From assembly GCF_963675165.1 (NCBI RefSeq), contig NC_087388.1:2892800-2956799 (forward strand): DNA of 64,000 nucleotides, given 5' to 3'. Under the pieces are notes generated by a model. That model ran no database searches, was not told the origin of the DNA, and saw nothing but the letters and a program-made list of their open reading frames with translations. The DNA comes from Halichondria panicea. Its lineage: Eukaryota; Porifera; Demospongiae; Suberitida; Halichondriidae. Below are positions 47,758 through 57,123 of the stretch, piece by piece; the first letter of the stretch is position 1; every line of letters begins with the position of its first letter. Position numbers and translations under genes: made by a program.

Positions 47758-48768
47758 ATGGATAAAGTCAATGCCTGCACATTGATGCTAGTACTTTGCA
47801 GCATTCAGTTTGTGGATGCTGTGCTGCCATACGAACCAGTGCAGTACCTTTCGGCTCATCTTCACTCTCCATCCGCCTCACCTCTGGGAGATTTTCTGAA
47901 AGAAGCGAGTGCACAAGATGCTGCTAGTTGGATGTCTGTTGCTAAGGATAATTTGAAGAAGTTGCTAGCTGACTCGGAAACAAGTGTTGTGCTAATGAAA
48001 GGAGAACATATTTTGGTGCAGCATCGAGCCAAAGGGGTTGAATTAAACTCTAGTATCGAAACTCCTCCAGCTAATGTTTTATCGATAGTGAGCATTGTTC
48101 TACCAATTCTTCTTGAAGGTTTCGATGATCAAGTTATCAAAGACCCAATCAGCAAAGTGCTGAAAGAAAACAATCCAAGTAGTTTTGTTGACATTCTTAC
48201 CAAGCTATCTGGCTCTGTTGATGAAGCTAACACTCTGTCTAAGCTCACAAGCAACGGCTTAGTTTCTCTTCGATTCTTGAGCAAGATACTAGGAGATAAT
48301 GCGAGAGATGCATGGATGGATGCATACATGGCTCTTGGAGTAGCTAGTGCCGCTCCAACTGACAAAAAATTAATGAAATTGACGTTTGAAGACCTCAAGC
48401 AAATCTCATACTCCATCGCACATGACCTTGTTACACTAAGTAAGGCGAAAGATTCAAAAAAGTTCCCCCTCGATGATGACAAGTATTTATTTGGTTGGTG
48501 GTTTAATTGTCCGAAAGACTCTCATTCCAACTGCCTCATTCCCAGTGCTCCCGCAGACACGATTTTCTCACTCAGCCCTGAACTTCGATTGTACATCACC
48601 CCCAGTCTGGAGCTGACCCTGATCATCCTAGGACCAGGGGCCAACTCCACGTCTAGAGACAAGAGTGTGGAGTCCATTGCCGATATCATAGTTGAAGATA
48701 CGGAGATTTGGAATACGTTCAATCCATCTGCTGTTGCAGGAAGTTCTAAAAGAGACACGATGTCATAG
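47758..48768 (+). CDS. Secreted protein of unknown function, paralogue A
   Basis: Intact single-exon frame of 336 residues, no named family recognised. A signal peptide occupies about 1-22 (LMLVLCSIQFVDA). No membrane segment follows. It is a paralogue of the gene at 48940-50268: LPYEPVQYL at the N terminus and YLFGWWFNCPKDSHSNCLIP, ITPSLELTLIILGPG and VEDTEIW near the C terminus are nearly the same in both. The pattern GTS-(A)-LIKGE, a hydrophobic helix followed by IKDPISKVL, then FGWWFNCP and LYITPSLELTLIIL faintly matches the order of beta-lactamase-related serine hydrolases (KxGK, SxxK helix, DDPVSKYL, YGWWxN, YVIPSLDLVVVR). However, the catalytic SxxK is not there (SIVS instead). I read it as a possible inactive relative; this is inference. 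Confidence 0.65.
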   Translation: MDKVNACTLMLVLCSIQFVDAVLPYEPVQYLSAHLHSPSASPLGDFLKEASAQDAASWMSVAKDNLKKLLADSETSVVLMKGEHILVQHRAKGVELNSSIETPPANVLSIVSIVLPILLEGFDDQVIKDPISKVLKENNPSSFVDILTKLSGSVDEANTLSKLTSNGLVSLRFLSKILGDNARDAWMDAYMALGVASAAPTDKKLMKLTFEDLKQISYSIAHDLVTLSKAKDSKKFPLDDDKYLFGWWFNCPKDSHSNCLIPSAPADTIFSLSPELRLYITPSLELTLIILGPGANSTSRDKSVESIADIIVEDTEIWNTFNPSAVAGSSKRDTMS

Positions 48769-48939
48769 TAGACTACTATAACAATGCTAGAATTTTCTTT
48801 GTATTAGCGTTGTCAATTGTACAAGGTACCATTACAAAACTCATGTACAATTGCATAATTTTGGCTAATTTCACATAATCATAATTCACTTGTGGTAAAT
48901 TGATAACAATCAGAAACTAAACACACGTGGTCCATATAA

Positions 48940-50268
48940 TCAGTTCTTAGACTCAGCAGCTGTCTTGGGCCTGGGTGAATAAGCTCGCTTGGAAACACTC
49001 GTCAAGAAAATCCAGAAAATATGCAGTATCCAATACACCCACAAGTGGCTGAAAGTCACCCAGAACAAGAACACAAGGATAGGCCATACCCAGTGAATTA
49101 AAACAATCAGATCTTCATCTCCGGTATCAATTTTTTCCTCAACGGTTTCAATATTCTCGTTAGGTGACTCTGGAACAGTCTTTGTATTTGCCTCAGGACT
49201 CTGGTGTGCTTCAGCTTCAGATGTACTTTTATCTTCAGCAACAGATGACACCAGCTGCCTCCAAATCTCAGTATCCTCAATTAAGATATCGGCAATAGAC
49301 TCCAACGTCTTGCCTTTAGAGGTGGAGATGGCTCCTGGTCCCAAAATCATGAGGGTCAATTCCAGACTTGGAGTGACATACAAACGAAGATCAGGGCTTA
49401 ATGAGAAAATGGTATCTGTTGGGGCACTGGGAATGAGACAGCTAGAGCTAGAGTCTTTTGGACAGTTGAACCACCAACCAAACAAGTACTTGCCATTGTC
49501 AAGAGGGATCCTTTCTTTCCTCACTGCTGCTCCAATGTTTTTCAGGTCATGAGCGATGGTTAGGGCGAACTGCAACAGGCTATTAAGATCCATGATTAAC
49601 TGCCCATTGCTATCAAGTTGGATGTCGGCACTTCCAATCGCCATCAAGGCATCCATCCAAGCTTCATGAGCAGCATTGTCGAGGATTGCATTAACGAAAT
49701 GGATCGACAGCTCACCATTGGCCAACAGACTGCTAAGAAGAGAAGACGAATCAAGGTCAATATTTTTTCCAACTGAAGGTAATTTGTTCAAAATGTCCAT
49801 GAAGCTCAGTGATTCGCGACCAGCTACTAGAGGATGGGTAAGATCCTTTCCACGTAGTACTTTCTCGATTGGGTCTTTAATTGCAGTTCCTTTGTAGCCC
49901 TCCAACAAAATCGGGAGCAGTGAACTAATTAGTGAAATAGTATTGGAGTATGGAAGCTTGATTTTAGAGTCCCATTGCAATCCACTTGCTCGTCGTTGCA
50001 CCATCACCCTCTCTCCTTTAATTAATATAGCACTTGTCCCAGAATTCCCCAGATGTGACTTTAGCAGTACTTTCGCCTTGGTGATGAATTCTGCTGCTTG
50101 TGTGGGTGTTGCATCTCCTATAAGGTTGGTGAACGGGGTCGACACAGAGTCCGGTAGTTGGCCTTTGACATATTGAATCGGCTCAAATGGTAAGAGGTCT
50201 TCAGAGGAGTAGACAGGTGGTAGTAGAATGGAGCAAAGGACAGCAATCACACCCAGAAATACAGCCAT
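48940..50268 (-). CDS. Membrane-anchored paralogue B of unknown function
   Basis: Intact single-exon frame of 442 residues. A signal peptide (AVFLGVIAVLCSILLPPVYS) is followed by the same ectodomain as paralogue A: LPFEPIQYV, AILIKGERVMVQRRASG, IKDPIEKVL, YLFGWWFNCPKDSSSSCLIP, VTPSLELTLMILGPG and LIEDTEIW. Unlike A it continues with an acidic, proline-rich stalk and a hydrophobic stretch of about 35 residues (IHWVWPILVFLFWVTFSHLW and on) near residue 390-427, then a basic tail KRAYSPRPK, so it should be membrane-anchored. A and B are convergent with only about 170 bases between their stops, the arrangement of an inverted duplication. The upstream region contains a possible 5' leader intron. 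No known family is assigned. Confidence 0.65.
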   Translation of the reverse strand: MAVFLGVIAVLCSILLPPVYSSEDLLPFEPIQYVKGQLPDSVSTPFTNLIGDATPTQAAEFITKAKVLLKSHLGNSGTSAILIKGERVMVQRRASGLQWDSKIKLPYSNTISLISSLLPILLEGYKGTAIKDPIEKVLRGKDLTHPLVAGRESLSFMDILNKLPSVGKNIDLDSSSLLSSLLANGELSIHFVNAILDNAAHEAWMDALMAIGSADIQLDSNGQLIMDLNSLLQFALTIAHDLKNIGAAVRKERIPLDNGKYLFGWWFNCPKDSSSSCLIPSAPTDTIFSLSPDLRLYVTPSLELTLMILGPGAISTSKGKTLESIADILIEDTEIWRQLVSSVAEDKSTSEAEAHQSPEANTKTVPESPNENIETVEEKIDTGDEDLIVLIHWVWPILVFLFWVTFSHLWVYWILHIFWIFLTSVSKRAYSPRPKTAAESKN

Positions 50269-50566
50269 GTCTGAGTAAATTCCTGCAAATGAAAATACTG
50301 TACTATATCTAGTAGATCTCTAGCATGTAGGCCTGGTAGATCTGTGAATGAATAACTTGCCTGAACGCTTTTCTTGCAAAGAAAAAGAAACTTGCTGTGG
50401 TTATATGCTTTTTTAGGCTTGCCCTGCCCACTTTTATGAGTGAGCTCCACGTGGTGGTCAGATCCATTATGACCTTTTTACTGCCTGTTCATGTTTAGAC
50501 CCTCTGGGTTAGCCTCACTTTACCCACTGTACCCACGTGGATTGTTTTGGAGTGAAAGTGATTAAT

Positions 50567-53500
50567 ATGTGCAGTGTTCAAGATGGTGGAGATACATTGC
50601 TTAAAGAAGAAGCTACATCTACTTCAAGGTAAAGTGAGTTCCAGGGAATGATGGTGACCAGAGTCATATTTAAGAAATTGACCGTGCCTGTTCGAATTCC
50701 TTCTCAGTGAAGGGCGGAATTGTATGAAGTGTGGTTCTCCCGCTGTGGCCAATGCTCGGACGAAGGATCCTTTCTGCAAGTGAATGACCAAGTGCTTATA
50801 CACAGGCACCTATTATTTTTAAACTCCACATGTTCTCAGTGAACCTATTTCTTTTACTGCAGAGTTTGCTTCAACAACTATTTTATTCATCGCTTCAGAG
50901 CCACTTTTGGCAAATCAAGACTGGTGTCGACAGGAGAAAAAGTAAAATCCTCTGCACATAATTATTATTACTTCAGGCCTATTAATTAGTTTTCCAATGA
51001 GAACCTTCAAGTTTTGCACTTGTCAGCTTACCCTCTGATTCTGATTCAGCCTATTTGACTATCCTGTGTAGGTAAACAATAGCATTGTGTAATCCACTGT
51101 ATAGGTGTTGCTGGCATTCTCTGGAGGTCAGAATTCACGTGTTATGCTTGCCCTTTCTGAAGAGGTAAGCTCGTTACTGACAGTTAATAAAATAATAATA
51201 ATGGTTGTACGTATCTCTCCTCACAGGGTCTGAGTCATCAGGTACACAAAAAGCTCCGTTTTGTGCCTACAGTCATCTATGTGGATGGTGAGGGGTCTAA
51301 AGTTGGTAGAGGGGAGAATGCTTGCTTGTCTCCCAGAAAATTGTATGACAAAACCTTAATTGTAGGCAGGGGGATTGTTGATGCTTTGAGAGTTAAAATA
51401 GGCCACCCTTTACCTAGCTCTTGTGAGCTAGCTATATCTTGTTGTTTCACACAGAGGGTGCATTGCTGGGACTTTCATGTGAGGAGAGGTGCCACATAAT
51501 AGGGGAGGTGTTGAGCATAGCAGTGCAGTCGGGCTTCTCAGTTCTCTTTACACAGCTCGAACAGGTACGTAATAATTTAGTAACTTGCTGCAATCCTGCA
51601 CTAGCGTAATATCACACATATTTGAGTGCATGTGTTTCTCCTATTATTGTGTCAGAACCCATGGCATACATACTATTCTGTGGGGTATTCCCCTATAGGC
51701 TTCTCTACATTATGTGAGTTTTATGCACTAATCCCATTGCCAGCTCCCCTGGCCCTGGCCCTGGCTCTTTAATGAAACATCAGTCCCGATATATTGTCAT
51801 TTGCATTTTCTCTATTTCACTCTAGGTGTATGGGTCATATGAAGTGTACGATGTTGACTTGCTTGGATGCCCCACGAGTAAAGATTCAAGTACTGCTGCA
51901 CCTAGAGAGCATTCAGCAATGGTGAGCAGTGGCACCTCAAATGTCACTGAAGGAAATCATGCCACAGAGATTACAGACTCTCGAAAACACTTTCATCAAT
52001 GTATCATGGATTTCATGAGTAAGAGGAGAAACTTATCACTTGAAACTAAACTGAAAGAGATGTTTGATAGCACAAAAACTCAAACGGCAAAAGAGAATTT
52101 TGTGCTGTCCCTAAGGTCAGTGTAGGTAATACTGCATTATTATGTAAGTACAGTAGACCCTCGCTAATCCGGAGACCCTGTTAGCCCGAAACCTCATATC
52201 CAGATAACATAAATAGAATGAAAGGGGCATATTTGCAGAATAGGGAGCATAAAGAAAAATTAACTACTATGCATGCACATGTTACTGAGAAACAGATCGA
52301 GATAGCTATTGCATTATTAATTTTGCATACCACCTGGCTAATAGCCTTTAAGAACACATATGCACCAATGTAAGCAAACACTTCTGTGAGAGTGTTTGAC
52401 ATTCGTTCGATGTGGTTCGACTCTTTCAAGTTGCTTCGAACTACACCACAGCATAGTTTCACACGTGTTCTGTGAGGTTCGACTCTTTTGAACTTCTTGG
52501 AGCTACACTACAGCATAAGCAAACAGTTTTATGAGAGTGTTTCACAAGTGTTTGATCCGAAAATGTCTTGTGGGGTCTGCTCCCGCTCTGTTTGGATTAG
52601 CGAGGGGAGGGTTTACTGGTTGTGGCCCTAGTTTGTGTATTCATTTTACGTAAGTTATACCATGGATAGAACAGGAAAGGGGTTGGAAACGACCATGCAG
52701 GCCGCCCTGTGTCAACGGGTGAAACACTCTGCGTTATGATTTCGCGCTTGCGGATATTTTAGTTTTCATCGTACTCAGGTTGTATTTCAACTGTTTCTAG
52801 CTCTCCTATCCACTAGCGATCACTTTAGGGGCTGGGAGCTAGGTACTCCAGATAAGTAAGCAAAGGACATTACTTGACTTGGTTATTATGTATCTAAGTG
52901 CTATATAGAATGGTTTCATGCTATGGGATAAGCTGTACTGTTCATACGTTTGCAGTATAGTCCTTCAAACTGCTTTAGTATACTTTTAGAGACACCACGG
53001 GCCTTGACCTCCCACGACTTCATAGTAAGGGCTATTCCTTCTTGTATAGCATTTATTTGTTTAGTGATAGTGGCTGCGTTGCTTAGTCGACCTTTTAGAG
53101 CTAGATTCTCTTTACTTTTTTATAATCGACATCAATTTCACCATTTCTATGTACAGCACATTGTATGGCAGCAAGACAGGTAATGAGCATGCTGACTATA
53201 AATATAATCCTTTGGTAGTTTTAGCCACACCCTATAACGCAGAGTGTTTCACGCAAACATTTTCATTTCCAATCCCTCTTGCTGTTCTATCCATGGTTAT
53301 ACTTGTGTAGTTTGACAGGCCCTAATTCAAGCATGGGCAGTAAACAGTGTTTGTCTTTCTAACTGTACAGGCAGCGTTTACTATCTGAGGTAGCAAAGAA
53401 AGGAGGTTTCCGTAAAGTGCTTATTGGAGTAAATGCTACCCAGTTGGCTGTGAGGTTGCTAAGCAACGTAGCACAAGGCCGTGGGGCTACTCTCCCATTG

Positions 53501-55124
53501 GATGTTGTAAGCTTACTGCACATAATTTATTAAAAATATGTTATTTCTGTATCAGTTATAAGAAGTTTATTCTCATACATGCAGGGTTTTGCTGACAACA
53601 GAGCACGTGATGTAATGATTCTAAGACCAATAAGGGAATTTCCAAGCACTGAAATTGCTACCTATGCTACTCTGAATCAACTCAATACTGTTTCCCTACC
53701 CTCCTTAACTGATAAGGTGATTGGTCAGTTTAAGCGTTATAGTGATCGGAGTACCTAAGTAGAAAAACGTTGTGGTAGCTTTATATTTAATACATACACA
53801 GCTATAATAATTATGCTGCTTTTAATTTAATTTCTATATAGTCTACTGACACGAGCAGCATTGATCACTTGACCACAACTTTCATTAACGGCCTCCAAGC
53901 CAATTTCCCCTCCACTGTCAGCACGGTTTTCAGGTATGTGTGCTATTCTGTATAATTATAGTGTCTTGAATAATAGTAGCTGTCGCATAGCTCTCTCTTT
54001 TGACAATCATTACAATAAAATTGTTGTACCAGTTTTGCTCAATGTTACTATACAGAACTGGAGATAAATTAATGGTCGAAGCTTCAGCTGAGTCTACAAA
54101 TTGGCCCAGCTGTGCACTTTGTCAGGTACTGCCATTATTATTGTGTTTGTTGTATGAAAGACTGGTTCCCAATGCACGCACTTGCATATAGACATAATTT
54201 TACGGACAGTTACGTACGTGTTATTATTTAAGTACTGTACGTGCATGTCTTATTCATACCTGCCTTTTTTATGCTAGAGCACTTCGTATGGAACCCAATA
54301 ATAATATTGCTATGCAACATTAATGTATGGTCACATTTTACTACTCATGTGTTTTGGTTGTACCTGATCGATCTGACACCTGAAGTGTAAACATACCGTA
54401 ATTATTGGTAATTTTCTTTGGTGAAAATGAACCACCAATTAAGTTTAATTCTATTCGTACAGCTCAGAAAGGTGATCGATGTAGAACCTATTGTGCGTCA
54501 TTAATTTTTCAGTTTTAGTTTAGGATTTAATGCAAACTGTGGACCATACGAAAATAAACCTCTATACGGTACGGTATCCACATACAATGTATGATTACAT
54601 GAACACATGCACAGGCTCCACTCACTCATACTGCGGACTCTTCTGTTTTCTCACACCTGGCTCCTAGTGAACCCAAACAAGAGTTTTGGAAGAATCTCTG
54701 TTATGGTATGGCAATACATTTACCGTATAATTATTGGGTTTCGAATGCGAGGCTAATCGATTGCAAATGACAGCGTACAATTAGTTTGATTGCGTTTCTA
54801 ACTATTGCAAAAGGATGAGAAATTTCATGCGCATGCATGCTGCGTTTCACTCGCAAGAACACCGCATTCGAAACCCGATATACGGTAGTAATAAGTCTGC
54901 AACCTGCATGCATGCATGCATGTGAAAGCGCTTATACTATTATACTCTCTTTTCTAACCCTTTCACATGCAGGTTGCAGACTTACTATTAAAGATACGGT
55001 GAGTGTAATATTATTTCGGGCTATTTGGTGTGTAAATAAATCATTATCTGCATCACCGAGTATGTATCAATTTCGTACATAGGACAGTGATGTTGACACT
55101 CTCCCTCCCTTTGTGGCAACATAA
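50567..55124 (+). CDS. CTU2: Cytoplasmic tRNA 2-thiolation protein 2
   Basis: Partner of CTU1 in the complex that thiolates the wobble uridine of Lys, Glu and Gln tRNAs. Fourteen exons: 50567-50628, 50708-50779, 50863-50941, 51105-51164, 51227-51287, 51455-51564, 51826-52115, 53371-53506, 53585-53716, 53842-53933, 54056-54125, 54615-54705, 54973-54998, 55083-55124; 440 residues. The N terminus MCSVQDGGDT resembles other CTU2 starts. C26/C29 and C44/C47 form the first zinc site. VLLAFSGGQNSR (about 72-83) is the PP-loop region, with SGG kept. RGATLPLDVGFADNR, ILRPIREF and LQANFPSTVSTVFRTGDKL are family blocks. CALC (384-387) and CYGC (417-420) form a C-terminal zinc site. I rejected the later ATG at 50583 because its frame does not join exon 2. 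Intron 7 carries two transposons; intron 12 carries a MITE and a hairpin over the exon 13 acceptor. Confidence 0.93.
52151..52618. mobile_element. Inverted-repeat element with CAGTAGACCC ends
   Basis: Starts CAGTAGACCCTCGCTAATCC and ends with GGATTAGCGAGGGGAGGGTT then TACTG, an inverse copy with a 3-base insertion. TA precedes the left end; the right flank is GT, so the duplication is not clear. Inside is a block with TTCGACTCTTT and ACTACACCACAGCATA present twice; the same block occurs alone at about 58715-58770. Pogo-like ends, non-coding. Confidence 0.75.
52660..53296. mobile_element. Second copy of the 16252-type element
   Basis: Ends CCATGGATAGAACAGGAAAG and the inverse CTATCCATGG, with an interior matching 16252-16992 (CAGGTTGTATTTCAACTGTT, GAGACACCACGGGCC, CCACACCCTATAACGC). 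It lacks about 100 internal bases present in the first copy. TTATA lies directly on both sides and could be a 5-base target duplication. The minus-strand frame open in the first copy is shifted here. Confidence 0.85.
54396..54569. mobile_element. Possible MITE, TA-flanked
   Basis: The left end CCGTAATTATTGGTAATTTTC and the inverted right end CCGTATAGAGGTTTATTTTC are similar over about 20 bases, with TA on both sides. The match is weaker than in the other elements, so confidence is moderate. In CTU2 intron 11. Confidence 0.4.
54723..54885. mobile_element. MITE, 163 bp, TA-flanked
   Basis: Ends CCGTATAATTATTGGGTTTC and GAAACCCGATATACGG, extending to GAATGCG/CGCATTC, inverse with one indel and flanked by TA. 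In CTU2 intron 12, directly followed by the inverted copy of the exon 13 region. Confidence 0.8.
54888..54990 (+). repeat. Inverted repeat covering the CTU2 exon 13 splice acceptor
   Basis: AATAAGTCTGCAACCTGCATG at about 54891-54911 is the inverse of CATGCAGGTTGCAGACTTA at about 54966-54985, which includes the AG acceptor and first codons of exon 13. TGAAAG and CTTTCA extend the pairing after a CATG slippage. In RNA this would form a stem of about 25 base pairs with the acceptor inside it. Confidence 0.75.
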
Positions 55125-55245
55125 ATATCTAAGGAGGTGGAACATACAAACCAACCTTTATCTGTCAATATTTTGTTAAAGTTTTTTTCTTGTCAATATA
55201 GCATGTCCCACTGTTGTTTATCATTACTTAACTTTTCTATATAAT

Positions 55246-55565
55246 TTTAGATCATGTTTGCCATAAATACTGCAATTTGATTGGCTAAATGAAGTGTTCT
55301 ATCCAACTTAGAAAATCATGTACTTACTTAGAAAATCATGTACTTCACTTAGAAAATCATGTAGCAAAGATTAGATAAGAACATTCAAATCTGATTGGCT
55401 AAATACTCACGGTTGCTATGATCTAAAATGCTTAGACACTGTTTAGGAACTTTCCACATGATTTAGAAGTCCTCAGGGCTAGTAGAACCCTCACTGCGTT
55501 CGGGATACTACAACCAGCCCTTTGGGCTTCTAAATCATGTAGAAACTTCCTAAACAGTGTCTAAC
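55246..55565. repeat. Fold-back repeat, copy 1
   Basis: Begins TTTAGATCATGTTTGCCATA. It contains three spaced copies of CTTAGAAAATCATGTA, then a hairpin: GACACTGTTTAGGAACTTTC, CACATGATTTAGAAG, a loop with AACCCTCACTGCGTTCGGGA, and the inverse arm CTTCTAAATCATGTAGAAAC to AACAGTGTC. Direct relative to copy 2. Confidence 0.85.
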
Positions 55566-56077
55566 TATTATTTAGAAGATGCTTGTAGTAATACTGCAAT
55601 CTGATAGGTCACTGAGAGGTCCATTATTTCACTTATGGACCTGAGGTCTTCTAAGTAGGTCTATTCATAGATAATAGAGACTTTCTGTGCTCTATTATCT
55701 ATGGTCTATTATACTGATTATGCCTACAGGCAAGATGATGTCAAGATTAACTTGTATGGAACATGGCAACATCACACTTTTTTACTTTTTTAAAGTTTTG
55801 CGTTCTGCAGTGCCGCTTTGCAGCTTTTATCTCTCTCTTGCAGCTACAATAGCTAGTGCTCTAGTGCAGAGCTAACTACTATGACAATAGCAACTTTTTA
55901 TTTGCAATGCGTGATTCTTAAAGAAACAGAAACTGCCTTCATCAATGTGAGTTTTTTTATGTAGACTAGCCAGAGCAAAGCTTTAACGTTGCTTGAGGCT
56001 TGTAGAAACTCTTGGTTTCAGAGTCTTCTTTGTGTTAATATAGCCTAGCTTGCTTAGCACTATTCTAAACCAGTTAT

Positions 56078-56205
56078 AGGCCTCGTCAACGGTCACTATG
56101 GAGTTTTGAGACCCTCAGGCCCTTAGTAGCACCCTCGCTACGCTCGAGATACTACAGCCTCGGGCCTTCAGGTCTCAAAACCCCATAGAGACCTTGGACT
56201 CAGTC
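56078..56205. repeat. Fold-back hairpin of related design
   Basis: GGTCACTATGGAGTTTTGAGACC is matched by the inverse GGTCTCAAAACCCCATAGAGACC. The loop ACCCTCGCTACGCTCGAGATACTACA parallels the loop of the repeats on either side (ACCCTCACTGCGTTCGGGATACTACA), although the stem sequence is different. Confidence 0.75.
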
Positions 56206-56216
56206 TATAACTATTA

Positions 56217-56512
56217 TTTAGATCATGTTTGCTATAAATACTGCAATTTGATTGGCTAAAGGAAGTGTTCTATCCAACTTAGAAAATCATGTACTTATTT
56301 AGAAAATCATGTACTTCACTTAGAAAATCATGTAGCAAAGATTAGATAAGAACATTTAAATCTGATTGGCTAAATACTCACGGTTGCTATGATCTAAAAT
56401 GCTAGACACTGTTTAGGAAGTTTCCACATGATTTAGAAGTCCTCAGGGCTAGTAGAACCCTCACTGCGTTCGGATTCTAAATCATGTAGAAACTTCCTAA
56501 ACAGTGTCTAAT
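56217..56512. repeat. Fold-back repeat, copy 2
   Basis: Near-identical direct copy of 55246-55565, about 970 bases downstream, with a 20-25-base deletion in the hairpin loop and a few substitutions, so the duplication is recent. Confidence 0.85.
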
Positions 56513-56534
56513 ATAATCATAACATTTTATCGTA

Positions 56535-56806
56535 CAGTGGAACCTCGATTATCCAGACACCTTGGTTACAGAAGCATGCAGGCTAATAGATACACCACGC
56601 CTTGATCTACCCACTTGATTGATATATAAACAGCAGTGCCACATGCATGCGTATAAGATAAGTAGGCCTGTCTCCATAGTAATGAGCATGTGCATTTAAG
56701 CATAGATTGAAGAGTTAGACTCTTCAATCTATGATTTAAGGGACATGCCTATTATTTTTGTGAATGATTTAAAAAATTTCCGAGCCGGATAATGGGGGGG
56801 GGGGGG
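56535..56806. mobile_element. Diverged copy of the pogo-like MITE, with inserted palindrome
   Basis: Starts CAGTGGAACCTCGATTATCC after TA and follows the 8937-9245 element (CCTTGGTT, ACCACGCCTTGAT, AACAGCAGTGCCACATG, AGCCGGATAAT). The right end is lost in a run of 13 or so G residues. At 56701-56733 a 33-base perfect palindrome (CATAGATTGAAGAG and its inverse) interrupts it; that sequence resembles the tip of the 16252-type terminal repeat. Confidence 0.8.
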
Positions 56807-57123
56807 CAACAAAGTTGTGTATATAGACATCATGATGCAGAAACTACATGCAGGCAGATCAAACTTTTCAAAGAATACAATATTAACTATAACGTCTCCT
56901 AACTCATATGTGGTTGTGGAAGGTGTGCATGCAATTAAGCCATGCCAGGAGGCAGAGGCCATATGGATTATGGATTATGCGTGCAGTATTAGCTATCAGT
57001 CTCTTCTGCAACATAGAACTGCTACGTTGTACGTGCCTGCAAAGATGCCAATTATTTCAGTAATACAAGTGCGTACATTTTGGGTAATAAGGAACATATA
57101 TAATTATGTACAACATTTCAGAA

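Larger units (their letters stand above)
55125..57123. other. CTU2-C8orf82 spacer, filled with repeats
   Basis: About 2 kb without a gene. It contains the fold-back repeats at 55246-55565, 56078-56205 and 56217-56512, and the MITE at 56535-56806. It also holds a block near 55790-55900 (CAGCTACAATAGCTAGTGCT) related to one in KATNB1 intron 4 near 30350. Confidence 0.6.

Noticed and set aside
50583-50628. CTU2 start at the second ATG
   Set aside because: That frame does not join exon 2; the ATG at 50567 gives a frame that continues through the zinc ligands.
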